Of a stretch of 64,000 nt of DNA, positions 22,977 to 34,374 are shown in pieces. The stretch covers positions 44,343,282-44,407,281 of the forward strand of contig OZ018409.1 of assembly GCA_963969595.1 (NCBI GenBank), given 5' to 3'. This stretch comes from Neckera pumila. Its lineage: Eukaryota > Streptophyta > Bryopsida > Hypnales > Neckeraceae. Numbering within the stretch: position 1 is the first letter of the stretch; the number at the start of each line of letters is the position of its first letter. Both the position numbers and the translations under genes were made by a program. Under the pieces are notes generated by a model, which was given only the letters and a program-made list of their open reading frames with translations, made no database searches and had not been told where the DNA came from.

Positions 22977-24182
22977 ATGGGGAATTGTGCACGACGATTG
23001 GGTGTTTGGGCCCCTGAGCTGACGACCATGTCGAGTGCTGATACTTCCGCCACCCCGGTTAAAACCTCCAATTTCCACTCGGCACTTGGAGATCGTAGCA
23101 GTGCAGGATTGCCGATGGAGCAAAAGTGTGAGTTCTCCTCTGCACGCGTGGAGGAGATGATGCAAAGCAGTAGCCAGTTCTCTTCAGCTGTGGAGCATGA
23201 GATCGAGCATTCGAATGTGCATTGGAGCGAAGGGCCTGGTCTTTCCGAACTTTCAGAAGACAACGACCAAGAAGAAGAAGTGAATCGAGAGAATCGGGAA
23301 GTCTTTGCAGAATTGAGGAACGACCCGCAATGGGAACACCATGAATGGGGTCCTTTTTTCGGTGGCTGGCCGCGTGGTTTGAAGTTGGGTCGAAAGATTG
23401 CCGAGGGGGGACAAGCGGCAATATTTGAAATTATAGAGGATGATGGCAACGTAGTTTCTGGCCATCTATTGAAGGTGTTCAAGAGAGGAGCACGCCTATC
23501 AGATCTCAAAAAACAATGGCCTTGTGGAATCCTTCGACAGGAAGTTGGTACATGTATGACATATAAGGGAGTTATGTTTGAGGATGGGAGGTTTGCATTC
23601 TTGATGACAAGATGTTGGGGTGATTTACGCAAGCTCATTGACCAAGCCATGCAAGAGAAGAACAACCAAGGTCCACCATTTCCATATGAGTGGAATGAAG
23701 GAATCTTGCATGCCAAATCTATTATGCAGATAATTGCAATTCATATGGTTATTTTAGACAAGCACAACATTATTCATAGAGACTTGAAAGCTACCAACAT
23801 CCTTCTTTATATGAATGATAAAAGTGTTATTCCATTTGTAAAAGACTTTGAGTGTTCCATTGGAGTTGTTGGAACGGGATTTTGGAGGGCACTAGAGATA
23901 TTGTTGGCTCTGAAGAATAGAAGTACGTTTCACTTCACAAAGAAAATGGATGTATATAGCTTTGGCATGTTATGCTTTGAAGTCGTAACTGGTTGCTTGC
24001 CATTTCAAGATGAACTTGACGATTGTAGAGCAAGCCGTGATCTTATTATTGTAGGACAGAGGCCTAAACTATCTAGTGATTTGAATATGCCATTAAAGGA
24101 TTTGATTGAGAGCTGTTGGAATCCAATTCCAAATGAAAGACCTACTTTTGAAGAAACTTTGCAAGTGCTTAGAACTCTTTGA
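22977..24182 (+). CDS. Protein kinase with N-terminal MGNC and DFE/ALE activation segment
   Basis: A single open frame of 401 residues. The start at 22977 gives MGNCARRLGV; G2 and C4 fit a myristoylation/palmitoylation signal, suggesting a membrane-bound kinase (inference). Residues 30-120 are acidic and low in structure. The kinase domain spans about 135-400: glycine loop IAEGGQAAIF (141-150, missing the usual third Gly), ATP-anchoring K166, likely helix-C E189, HRDLKATN (267-274) with catalytic D269, DFE in place of DFG (290-292), ALE in place of APE (305-307), DVYSFG (325-330) and R388. Catalytic K, D and metal-binding D are all kept, so activity is plausible. HRDLKATN and DVYSFG fit plant TKL-like kinases, but the exact subfamily is not certain. 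No intron is evident, which would fit a retrocopy or a naturally intronless gene. Confidence 0.85.
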   Translation: MGNCARRLGVWAPELTTMSSADTSATPVKTSNFHSALGDRSSAGLPMEQKCEFSSARVEEMMQSSSQFSSAVEHEIEHSNVHWSEGPGLSELSEDNDQEEEVNRENREVFAELRNDPQWEHHEWGPFFGGWPRGLKLGRKIAEGGQAAIFEIIEDDGNVVSGHLLKVFKRGARLSDLKKQWPCGILRQEVGTCMTYKGVMFEDGRFAFLMTRCWGDLRKLIDQAMQEKNNQGPPFPYEWNEGILHAKSIMQIIAIHMVILDKHNIIHRDLKATNILLYMNDKSVIPFVKDFECSIGVVGTGFWRALEILLALKNRSTFHFTKKMDVYSFGMLCFEVVTGCLPFQDELDDCRASRDLIIVGQRPKLSSDLNMPLKDLIESCWNPIPNERPTFEETLQVLRTL

Positions 24183-24737
24183 TGGGGTGTCATTGTAGTA
24201 TGATAGTTGTAGATATGTAACATAGTTCTATTGCAAAACTTGTAAGATGTAACTCTAGGCAAGATGTTATACGAATTACATATCTAGGTCCCTTTGTTTT
24301 CATCTCATTGAAATGATTTAGGGTATTTGACATATAATTTTGTATTGAAGCAATAATTATGGTATGGACTACAGAGAATTAGCTTTTTTGAATTATTGAT
24401 GAGTCTTTGTTAAATATTTATAACTTAAATGTTTTTAAGATATTGATGAAGGATGTCTAGTTTGTCCATTTGTGAACTTTATCAAAGATCAGAAAGTAGG
24501 ATCTATGATTAGTTGTATTTTTGAGGAACTATACATACTGTTATCTACTTTGTCAAATTTTTATACAACCTATTTGAATGACCATGGTCCATTGACAAGA
24601 TTTTTGAACTCTTATTATTTAATAAGCCAAATTTAATAATCTTTTTTTTTTTTTTTCTCTAGGAACTTCTTGTTCATATAAAGTTGTCCTATCCTTTTTT
24701 TTAAGCAAATATTAAGACTTTGTATATTCCCTCCATC
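24183..24737. other. 3' flank of the kinase gene
   Basis: AT-rich sequence likely holding the 3' untranslated region. A poly-T run lies at about 24643-24656. Just before the next repeat, CCCTCCATCCCAAAATGA resembles the terminus of Stowaway-type MITEs. Confidence 0.45.
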
Positions 24738-24854
24738 CCAAAATGATCTTCCTGCTCGCATGAATTTGTTCCAAAATGATCTTCCTGCTTGCATGAATTT
24801 GTTCCAAAATGATCTTTCTACTAGCATGAATTTGTCCCAAAATGATCTTCTTGG
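24738..24854. repeat. 33-bp tandem repeat, about 3.5 copies
   Basis: Units start at 24738, 24771, 24804 and 24837 with an exact 33-bp period and no indels. The core is CCAAAATGATCTTCCTGC followed by GCATGAATTTGTT. Because 33 is divisible by three, minus-strand frames repeat 11-residue units such as RSFWNKFMQAG; no evidence supports translation. The array seems to have grown from a Stowaway-like end. Confidence 0.8.
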
Positions 24855-27562
24855 AATAATGTGGGAAGAGGGGCGCGTACAGTTCACAAACGAACACCAA
24901 AGAAGTTGAATCAAGCCATGGCACTTGACTTTTGAAAAACATTCAAATGCCATTGATGGCAATGCAGTGCAAAAACAAAGTCAAAAAGAGGTGTACAATC
25001 AAATTCTAAAGTGGTACACAATCAAAGTCAACAAACATCCCAAAGAAATTTCAAAATTGGACTTACTTTTATACAATTACAACTTCCAAATTTCTATATA
25101 TGCAACCTCCAAAATAATGAAAGATGAAAGATGAAAATCAAGTCTAATGCAATCAAATATAACACAACAACAAAATGCAAGCTCCTAGCAATAATAATTG
25201 AAAAGATGTAGTCAATCATGTCATCAACATAAATCCAACTTGAAGGATCAAACTCCAAATAGCAAGCTACCAAAAGATATAAATGTAATTTAAGCTTCCT
25301 CAAACTGACAAGGATTCAAAAGGACATGACAAATCCAATTTTAACTTGGAAGATTTTAGAAAATACTATTCGAGAAATCTAATTAAGCGTGTGTTGTTGT
25401 CTATAGTCAGGTTCAATTTTCATATTCCTAGGAGTACTATTGAAGACACTCTACATAGCCCCTGCATTCTCTAGGGTATAGAAGGTGACAAATGATCACA
25501 ATATTATTTATCTTAACCAAATGTCAATCAAATCAACCCCTAGGAGACCTTTTTTCATTTTAAAGCTTATAAGACCCTAAGCAAGATGGCTTGCATTCCC
25601 CCTAGGGACTATTTTAGATCTTATTAAAAATCCATATCACTCTTTTCTGTAGGCTTTTATTATTTATGATGGACTTGGTCCTCAAAGATGACCCTGTAGT
25701 AAAAACTAGTGATCTTCCTCTACAAGGACTTCAAAGGAGCAAACATGGAGGAAAAGAAAGTATACTATATATTGGGTAACTTCCTCCATTTTCTATAAAA
25801 TACACCAATCTACTACTGCGGATTGATTTCCAATTAGGGTAGTTAAGAGACAATTTAATCAATGGTATTTATTTTTAAAGACGTGCCCTAAAATCAAGTG
25901 GCATTTTATTTTCTTGGATCAAAATTGAATTTCTATGAATTTTCAAAAGGGTTTGTCATGAAAATACAAAACCATCTATAGGTAGAGCATCCATGAGCAT
26001 CCAAAATACAACTTAAAACCACCCCTAAAAAAACATCAACCTACTCCTTGGAATCCTATTTCCACCTCTAATTATGTCCTAAATTCAAGCCCCCTATAGT
26101 ACCCCCCTAAAGCATGAGGATTTTAATTATAATTGTCCATTTAATATCAATATATATATATATGGATTGCATTGCAGAAGTAACATTAGTCAAGCCCATT
26201 GCAATTTATTGAGAGGTGTGAAGGTGTCTTAACAGTCTCCCATTTGCACCTTTCACCAAACATTTTCACATTTCATTTTCATTTTGATAGTATTGAAATT
26301 GAACAAAGGTGGAATTTGGGTGATTTCATAGGAGCAAGAATTGGATCATGAGTGGTATTAAGCTAGTTTTCTATATTACAAACTACTTTGGGAACACCTT
26401 CAATGAGAATAGTATGATCTTGCTCAATAAAGCTCTCAAAAAGAGCTAATAAAACCATAACATCAAAAAAGAACACAACTATGAAGTACAACCATACCCT
26501 CTCTATCCAAAGCACAATGAGCACCACCACACAAATGGCTTGCATTGAGATTATGGGGAGAGTAGTCATATCTAGATTTCATGAAACAAAAGTCTAAATT
26601 ATGAAACTTAAGAGCTGCTCTTCATCTCCATAATGTGGACTTTTGTTTCTTAAAATCATGGTGTACCAACATGTACAATTGAAGTCTTGCAGAAGGCTTG
26701 CAAGGTGAACCCAGTGCAAGCCAGTCCTTTTTTTCCACTTTTTGAGAAAGTGCTAGGCTGGCGATCACTTAAAATTTGGTGAAGCATAGTATTTCATCCA
26801 TCTTTTGGACCAAAAAAACACTTTTCAATCATACTCATGCACTTTTTCATCCAAATTTGACGACTTCATCCAAATTTAAAAAAGAAATGGTAAATTTCTG
26901 GCAAAAAAAGATTGCTTTTACCTAGCGAAAAGTAGACATTTATTTTGAAATGGTGCAATTTGGTGCCCATGGTGCCAAAATAAAAAGAGCTGGTGTAAGC
27001 AACAGCTCCTCCACACCTTCAAAGTAAATATATCCCTTCCATGCTTGTACATTCCTTCAACTTTGAACATCATCATCCAACCGAAAACGATGAAAACCTC
27101 AGTGTCACTAGGAAATTATCATACCGAAATCTCATAAATTTATAGAAACTATACCATTCAACTTGTGTGCAAATTCAAAGGACTGATGGTCAGATTGATA
27201 CTTCCCCTAGATGTCAAAATCTCAAAGTTATCTGCAAACAATTTCCTGAGCAAGTCCTCCTCACTCAAAGTTGGCGCAAATCAGACCCAATCCACGCCGT
27301 GGGTGCTTGGCAGCTAGTTAGCTCCTTCATTAACATTCTGCATATAAACAACATGGAACGATTGCGAGAACGATCGTCTTCACTCTGAAACACTAAAAAT
27401 CCTTAAAACTCGAAATTTGAAATTTGTCGTCCTAGAGATATCAATTTCATGTGGACAATTTGCAATGCACAAACCAAACCATGCACTTATTGTGGCAAAT
27501 TTGAAAATGGAGAAACAGAGTTGATCTTTACACAAAGACAAGCCGAAAGAGTTCAAATTTTG
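24855..27562. other. AT-rich intergenic stretch
   Basis: No gene, RNA gene or clear element was recognised over these 2.7 kb. A short AT dinucleotide run is at about 26150-26162. Confidence 0.5.
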
Positions 27563-27767
27563 CCTAGATGGGCAATTTCATTAAAATGGCGATATTTTTT
27601 TAAAATGGCGAGAGAAATAGTTCAGAACGGCCGTTCTAAATCTATATCTGTCCTAGATGGTTCAGAACGGCCGTTTTGAAATCTATAACTCTTCTAGATG
27701 GTGAAAATGGCACACCGTCAAAGTTGCACTTGAAATTTCTTCATTTTAATGAAATTACCCATCTAGG
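27563..27767. mobile_element. Foldback MITE, CCTAGATGGG ends
   Basis: The inverted termini of 26 bp differ at one position: the left begins CCTAGATGGGCAATTTCATT and the right ends AATGAAATTACCCATCTAGG. Inside are two direct copies of a roughly 40-bp segment carrying the palindrome AGAACGGCCGTTCT (the second degenerate) and ending in CTAGATGG. It is non-coding, and the length is 205 bp. Confidence 0.75.
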
Positions 27768-28756
27768 TGTCATTTCGATGTTGAATGCAAAAGTTATGAA
27801 GTGTCAAAGTTTTGAGCTGTGTGAACTTTTGCCATGTCATCAGATATAGAGGCTGTGGACTTCATATTTTTTTAAAAGTTTTTTGTAGATAATAATGGGA
27901 CAATTTTTGGTTCTAGTTTATAGGTTATTTAAGATTTTGACCAACTGATGTTCACTTGCAATGTTCTTCACAGTTCTAGTGATTCAAATTTGGGTTCTAG
28001 CTTGATTGGACTTTTCACATTATGAGCAAACGAATTGGTCATTTTCAAACCACAAAATCAATCCTTGATTCTTTGAGGGTTAATCATAATGTATTTATTG
28101 TCTAAGATCTAAGAGTGGCATTTTTGGTTCCATGACAATTTAGAGTGATTCTAATATGTATTTCTTATTCATATTGGAGATAAAAATGTACATTATGTAA
28201 AGCCTCTCTTAAGGCGGTTGCAAGAATGAGTGGTTGTTTTTGTTCTTCTTTGGCTTGTTTTTGGCTAGTAAAGGAGTACTATGATCTTTTTCAAAACAGT
28301 TTTTTTTTAAAATAAATAAAAACAAAATAATTAGTATAGCACTAAAAATATCATATTACCAAAAAATTCATACTTAAGAGAAATATTAAAAAAAAATAGT
28401 AAGCTGAAATTTGGAATAATATAGAATCTATGACATTCTAATTTGTAAAAAATAGGAAAAAAAATTTACAAGTAAACTAAAAATTGGTCATTTGGAAAGT
28501 AGAAGGGCTCTGTGGAGAAGATATTTCACTAAAAACTTGATCTTGAAACCATCTTCAATGTTCAGAATTGTGCTGGCAAAAAAATTCTATTTGCAAAAAC
28601 GTGGAAGACATAAAATAGTATAATTTTTAGATGCCCCTTGGCAGGAACATGCCAACTCCTATAGTGAAAAAAAACCCACCAAAATTTCAGCTCGAGATCA
28701 TGGGTACAAACTTTATTTTACTAAAAAACTCAAAAATTGAAAACATGACAAATTAA
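27768..28756. other. AT-rich intergenic stretch
   Basis: No gene or element was recognised here. Confidence 0.5.
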
Positions 28757-29095
28757 TTAACCTTTAAATGCTCAAAGCACCAAACTTTGGTGTTAACAAT
28801 ATTTTGAAGTTAAATATAACCTAACTAGTTGAATTACTATGATTTTACTTTTCAAGACTTTGTGCAAGGGTGCCCATTGCGGATTTTGATTTTTCCAATG
28901 TTGACGGCTCTTAGAAACGAGCTTGAAATACACTAGATCTTGGAGAAAACAAATCACAATAGAAATTCATTTAAATAAATTGTAGAACAGACTTTAAGAA
29001 GCCATAAATTAATTAAGGCTATGGATATTATGTTCTTTAACTTTATATTTTTTAAGGTGACCAATTTTTTAGATTTGACACATGAAAAGAGGTTT

Positions 29096-30022
29096 TTAAC
29101 CTCTAAAGGCCCAAGGCCATTTTCTTCCAAAAAACACCCAAAATTGCCATTTTTATAGCAAAGAGTGAAAAAAAAATTTAAAAATGTATTTTCTGCACAT
29201 CTAACTATAGACTCTTACACCTAACTAGTATGAGAATGTGTGGAAAAAATTTCAGAATTTTTGACGGCACAAATTGCAAGATATCTATGTTCAAAGTGAA
29301 AAAACAAGTTTTTCAACACATTGTGGGACTGGATTTTATGACTTTGAACATTTTTAACTTTAAATTTTTGCACTATAGAGTTTTGAGCTTTAAATGTTCA
29401 TAGTGGAGAATTGAGCTGAGAATCTAGCAAAAAAAGTTCAAAAAAACTTAATTTTCATTATTAAAAAAATTGTTAAGTAGAAGTAGATATAAGACAAAAG
29501 GAAAATCTAAAATATTCATATATTTTAAATGGAATTAAAATGCACTAATTCCAATGGTGAGATTATTCTAGCAAGTACTAAACCATGCAAAAAGAAAAAA
29601 TTTGAAAAATTTGAAAAATTGCATTAAAAATGAATCCTACAAGTTATTTTTTTCAAAAAGATGCTCTAGTTGTCCGGAAAACAAGAATCTCCATAACTTT
29701 CTCATTACAAATCCAAATGTAATGAATCAAAGCTTTCTAGATAGACAAAAATATAATCTATGAGAAAAAAATATTAAATATAAAAAATAATTTTTTTTTT
29801 TTTTTTTGCCGCCCGTGTGCCCCCATTCCTTGTTTTGAGCTTATTTGGTCATAACTTTTGTTCCCAGATACCGATTATGAAAAAAAATTATATTCCTTTA
29901 GAGCTAATTAGCTTTTCTACCTCCAAAAAGAATTTCAAAAAATTAGGATAAAATTTCAGCCGTAGGTACCTGCCCAAAAATGCATTTGTCCCCCGAAGGG
30001 ACAATGGTCCTTTAGGGATTAA
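29096..30022. mobile_element. TTAA-flanked element, copy 5 (nested)
   Basis: It starts TTAACCTCTAAAGGCCCAAG and ends GGTCCTTTAGGGATTAA. The hairpin TTTGTCCCCCGAAGGGACAA lies near the right end. Length is 927 bp. Its last TTAA (30019-30022) is also the first TTAA of the next element. Confidence 0.8.
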
Positions 30023-30956
30023 CCCCTAAAGTTCCTTGACTATGTTCTTACTATAAATGCTCCAAAACTGCCATTTCTAGAACAAGTACCAAATTTTTGA
30101 AAAAAATCATTTTTGAAGTTTGGACACATATAACCATCGAATCTTGTAGTAATCTAGTTTGAGAATTTGTAGAAAAAATTTCAAAAATTTCCATCGTGTA
30201 GATTGGAAGATATTAGCGTTTGAAGTGGCAAAAGTCTTTTTTTTGGTCCTGCAAAAAACTGGGCAGCTGCACTTTACAAGGTCAGATTGTTATGAAAATA
30301 ATTCTAAAATGGTTGTGCTTCTTTGGATTCAATCTTCAGGGCAAGTCGGCTGTATGCTTAAAAATTTTCAGATTATTTGAAACTATATAACATATAGGAA
30401 AAAAATAGTAAGTAGAAAGAAGTAGAGAATGGTTCAAAACACTAAATTGTTAAGAAGTTAATTATGGAATTAAAAAATGCCAATCTCAATGATTGCAATG
30501 TTGTGATAAGCAATCTACACCCTATAATTTTATTTTTTTGAAAAATATTGAAAATTGAATGAAATAAATGACTTCAAAGTTTATTTTAGAGTAGACAATC
30601 CATAATTGCCCGCAAACTAAAAATCCTTGTAACATTTGACTCATTGATTGAAATGGAATGATTCAAAGCTTTCCACGTATACATAAATCCAATAAACCAA
30701 TTTGAAATTTTTATATTTAAAAAAAATGATTCTTTTTTATTTGCCCGGATTGCCCGAGTTGAGAAACAAACAACATATTTGGCCATAACTTTTGACTCAT
30801 ATTTCCAAATGTCATGAAATTTGGTGCATATGAAAGATATTCCTTGTCCCCACCTTCTATAAAAATTTCAGCAGAAAACATGCAAATCTCTAGTCACACT
30901 TACCTGCCCAAAATTTCTATGTTGCCAAAAAACGCATGTTGGTCCTTTGGGGTTAA
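30019..30956. mobile_element. TTAA-flanked element, copy 6 (abutting copy 5)
   Basis: It starts TTAACCCCTAAAGTTCCTTG and ends GGTCCTTTGGGGTTAA. Length is 938 bp. It shares one TTAA with copy 5. The usual subterminal hairpin is degenerate in this copy (TTGCCAAAAAACGCATGTTGG), so it belongs to a diverged subfamily, also represented near 34375-35345. Confidence 0.8.
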
Positions 30957-31200
30957 GATTAAACTATGAAATCACTTTCATAGTTTTAACACCTTCATGA
31001 TCAAACATTGTAATCTTTCAATCTATAAGTGATATTGTTGTGTTTTCTTTTTTTATATGATCTCCAATATATCTCGTATAAATAAATTTGTATGGCTCCA
31101 ATTCAAAAAAGTTGATAAAATTTATCAAAACATTGGATTTTTGTTCAATGTAGAACAAATTCCAAGAAGCTCAAGAAAGCCCTTGGACATTTAGAGGTAA

Positions 31201-31966
31201 AAATAATGTATTTAATATAAAATGATTTTTCAATTTTTTTGAAAAATATGAGATATGATTATACTCAAGACAAAGATCTCTAGTCAAAATTTCAAGTTCA
31301 TATGACTTATTCTTTAAAATTTATTGTGAAAGAATGCTCTGGCACTCCCTTTGTGACACAATTCTAGTACCGTGTTTCATGCAATGACCCTCTATCAAGT
31401 GACTTTGCCAATGTAGGGCAATTTGTATAAGACTACTATGGGAGTGTACAAAAAATTTCTAGAAACTTTGACCGCATGGATTGAAAGATTATATTGTTTG
31501 AAGTTAGAAAAAGAAGTTTACTTCTGACCTTGTCCGGAGGAGCTAGCACACTTCAATTCCTTCTAGAGTGAGATTTTTACACTAAACATCGATTTATTTA
31601 CATTTACATCTTCTATCATGTAATTGATGTAAACTATATACTTGCCAAATTTTAAAAATCAAAGAAAGAGTTTTGCCACATGCTACCTAAAGTAGCCATA
31701 GTTGCCCAAACATTTAAGGTAATATATCTTTTGATGCAAGAATCTGATAGGAAAAAAAAATTACACTAAGAGGGTACAAGTTTATGTGCACCCTATATCA
31801 AAATTTTGTGAATATCCGACCAATATTGACATCTTGTGTAACTATTGAAGATCTCTTGCGTTCATTGAACAGTCACTTGGTCTTTTAGGGGCTCATTGAA
31901 GGTTCTCCTATACATATATTAAAAAAAATTCAATGTTTAAATATTAAAAGTCTCCCATCAAGCTAT
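31201..31966. other. AT-rich intergenic stretch
   Basis: No gene or element recognised. Confidence 0.5.
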
Positions 31967-32306
31967 CATTAGAGAAAATATTAGCCCTTTAGAACGCTGC
32001 TCTAGATTGACATGCCAAGCTATTTCCAAGCTTGGCCTGTCAATCTAAAAAAGTCCCCTGGTGACCAATCAGCCAAGCTAACTACTCGCTGAAACAATAA
32101 GATTTTGTGCATTTTTTATTTTTTTATTTTTTATTTTTTATTATTTTTTATTTTTTTATTTTGAATTCGTAAAACTGGTTTTGTACGCCATTGTCACTGC
32201 AATTTCTGCTCACAGAAGTAGGGGAAAACAAATTTTTCAACCCCAAAAATCAAATTTTAGGATATTTGGGGAGCGCACCTCAGAAGGCCTGAAATTTTCT
32301 CTAATG
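31967..32306. mobile_element. CATTAGAGAAAAT-family element with internal hairpin, copy a
   Basis: The ends are inverted: CATTAGAGAAAATATTAG on the left and GAAATTTTCTCTAATG on the right. At 32004-32046 an internal hairpin pairs AGATTGACATGCCAAGCT with AGCTTGGCCTGTCAATCT. The centre is a T-rich run, followed by GCCATTGTCACTGCAATTT, which is shared by other copies. It is non-coding. Confidence 0.75.
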
Positions 32307-33781
32307 TGACTTCACTAAGTACTCAAGGTTTTGGCTTATGTCACTCCTGGGAGTGACCTACTGCCTATCATTGTCCCTTTAACTCTACTCTAGCTCAATT
32401 TCTGTCCTTGTTTCAGTCTCACCGATGATCTATAGAATGGAAAAAGGAGCTGTGATATGGCCAATGCATCGACAGAAAGTTGCAGAGCCAATCTAACCCT
32501 AAAAGCAGCATCGATTGACGAACTGTTTGCGCTCTCACAGATCACGATCCAGAATGGAAACCTGCCCTTATCAAGCGGTCAGAACATGGCAGTTGGAGTC
32601 GGAGTTGAAGTCAGTCCAGTTTGGATCGATTCCAAATTATTCAGTTTGTCATAACCTCGTCATTATCCCCAGAGACATGCAAGCTAGGTGGTGCACGAAT
32701 GTGCACGTCCTCGGAGTGCATCTGGGGAAGAGGAAATCGTTCAAAAATGTTACAGAAACGATATATGCCACTGATCGCGTGCAGTCCCCATTGTCATCGA
32801 AGTTATTCTTTTAAATTTGGAGCCTCCATACTATACAGTCTAGACATCAAGTGCCGGTACGTAATGTAAGGTCCGTACCCTCCAAGCGCCCCCTGTCTAA
32901 AACCGGCATCACCACTCTGTGAGCATCTCCGAAGTCAATATGTACCTCTGTTGAAGAAACAAGTTTAGAACCTCTACCAAAAACACTTCAAGGATCTTTC
33001 ACAACTTTTGCATGGTGTCCAAGTGCGTTGGAACCTTCTTTCAATTGCCTACAACAGAGTATATATAAAAGATTTGTTCAGTAGTAATTGTTCATGGGTA
33101 CAAATTATGCACGTCAGGAACCAGGAGAGCCAGGGATCCAGGAGAGCCGTAGAAAGTTTGCAAAGTGAATTGATCGATTTCTTCAAAAAGTGTTTAAAGT
33201 GAACTGATAAATTTTCAGCTTCACTAGAAAACCTCGACAATTGCAGAGTGACGGACGTGGCCAGCATTTCCAGTTATCGATGAGTTTAACAATAAGTTAA
33301 CATGCTGCCGTGTGTAAAAGCAAGTTACCAAATCATTCATGTACTGTACAGTACAAATTGGCCACGTCTGCAACACGGATCCAAGTGCCGGAGCCTTGAA
33401 AAAGTTTGCAAAGTGAATTGGCTTTATTTTCATTCAAAAAGTTTGGAAAGTTTCAACTGATGGTTTCTCATCTTTAGAGTAAAATGTCGGCAATGTCAGT
33501 CGAATCTGGGCTTGTCAAACTGAAGTAGACGGATGGGTTCAACTTTGTTGAAATCTCTGAGTGAGCATCTAGTTGGAGAGCTCGCTCGAGAAGTGAACCC
33601 GAATTCCACGTCGACGCTTTGAAGTTCTTGGCAGGATTGTTAAGTTAGTGATTGTAGGCAACCCTTGCAAAGTGGTATTGCTGGATCTGAGGTTGCCCTC
33701 CGTTTTAATAGTTGTTTTTAGAAGTTACTACTGGTAGCTTTATGAACTTCCGAAGTGAGCTTTTGTTTTCAATTTAGGCTC
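32307..33781. other. Moderate-GC stretch with a direct repeat
   Basis: The sequence is less AT-rich than its surroundings. A 65-codon frame at 32457-32654 (MANASTESCRANLTLKAAS...) looks somewhat protein-like but has no recognised family. A stretch at 32860-33050 with AGTCAATATGTACCTCTGTT is shared with dispersed repeats near 37530, 44560 and 46400. Two diverged direct copies around GTTTGCAAAGTGAATTG lie at 33150-33245 and 33398-33500. Confidence 0.4.
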
Positions 33782-33784
33782 TAA

Positions 33785-34048
33785 GAGCATTCCCACCAGT
33801 GAGTTCCGTATCCCTAATGGTTTAGGGATAGGATCTCAGATGTAGATAGAGATATAGAGATTTCACCGCACCAATCTTTTTCCAGAATCTGTATCTCTAA
33901 AATATACATATATCTGTAAAACTCTGACCCAATTATGTATCTAGAGGCTCATATAGAAAACTGGCAAGGTCTCATCCCTAAACATTCAAGCTTGAGACAT
34001 TAATCACAAAAAATAGATAGGGATACAAAACAGCTGGTGGGGATGCTC
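33785..34048. mobile_element. Tourist-like MITE (TAA-flanked, GAGCAT ends)
   Basis: The ends are GAGCATTCCCACCAG and its complement CTGGTGGGGATGCTC, with one mismatch. TAA stands on both sides (33782-33784 and 34049-34051). A 3-bp TAA target duplication with GAGCAT-like ends fits PIF/Harbinger-derived Tourist elements. Length is 264 bp, non-coding. Confidence 0.75.
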
Positions 34049-34374
34049 TAAAGGGGTAATTAGCGACAAAGTATTGGAAAATAAAACAACTCTAAAGCTT
34101 AAGTTTAGTTGTATGTGGTATTACAAAGTCTTCCTCTAGAAGGCCACACTCTTACTAGGGCCCTCAATGGAACCAACATGGTCCTCTTAATAAATTCCTA
34201 ACTTTTTACTAGTGTATAATTTGAACTTGAAATTTTTATCATTGGAACATTCAAAACTGCTCTAAATAATTACTAATAGAGAACTCAAATTTAAGCATTT
34301 GATAATGAATATAAATTGCTTCAAAAGCAAGCAAAAAGACCAAAAAGTTAAAGAAGCCTTAGCAAATCATGCTG

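Larger units (their letters stand above)
28757..31200. mobile_element. TTAA-flanked element of a second family, split by nested insertions
   Basis: The left end TTAACCTTTAAATGCTCAAA matches the left end of the uninterrupted copy at 36885-37529, and the following GGTGTTAACAATATTTTGAAG also matches. The right part resumes at about 30957 (TTTCATAGTTTTAACA, matched near 37310) and ends near 31200 with CCCTTGGACATTTAGAGG. The interval 29096-30956 consists of two later TTAA elements inserted in it. Without them the element is close to 600 bp. Confidence 0.7.

Noticed and set aside
22925..23716. 263-codon minus-strand frame
   Set aside because: It is the antisense shadow of the kinase coding region.
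32457..32654. 65-codon frame with protein-like composition
   Set aside because: No recognised family, no supporting splice sites; kept only as a note in the region entry.
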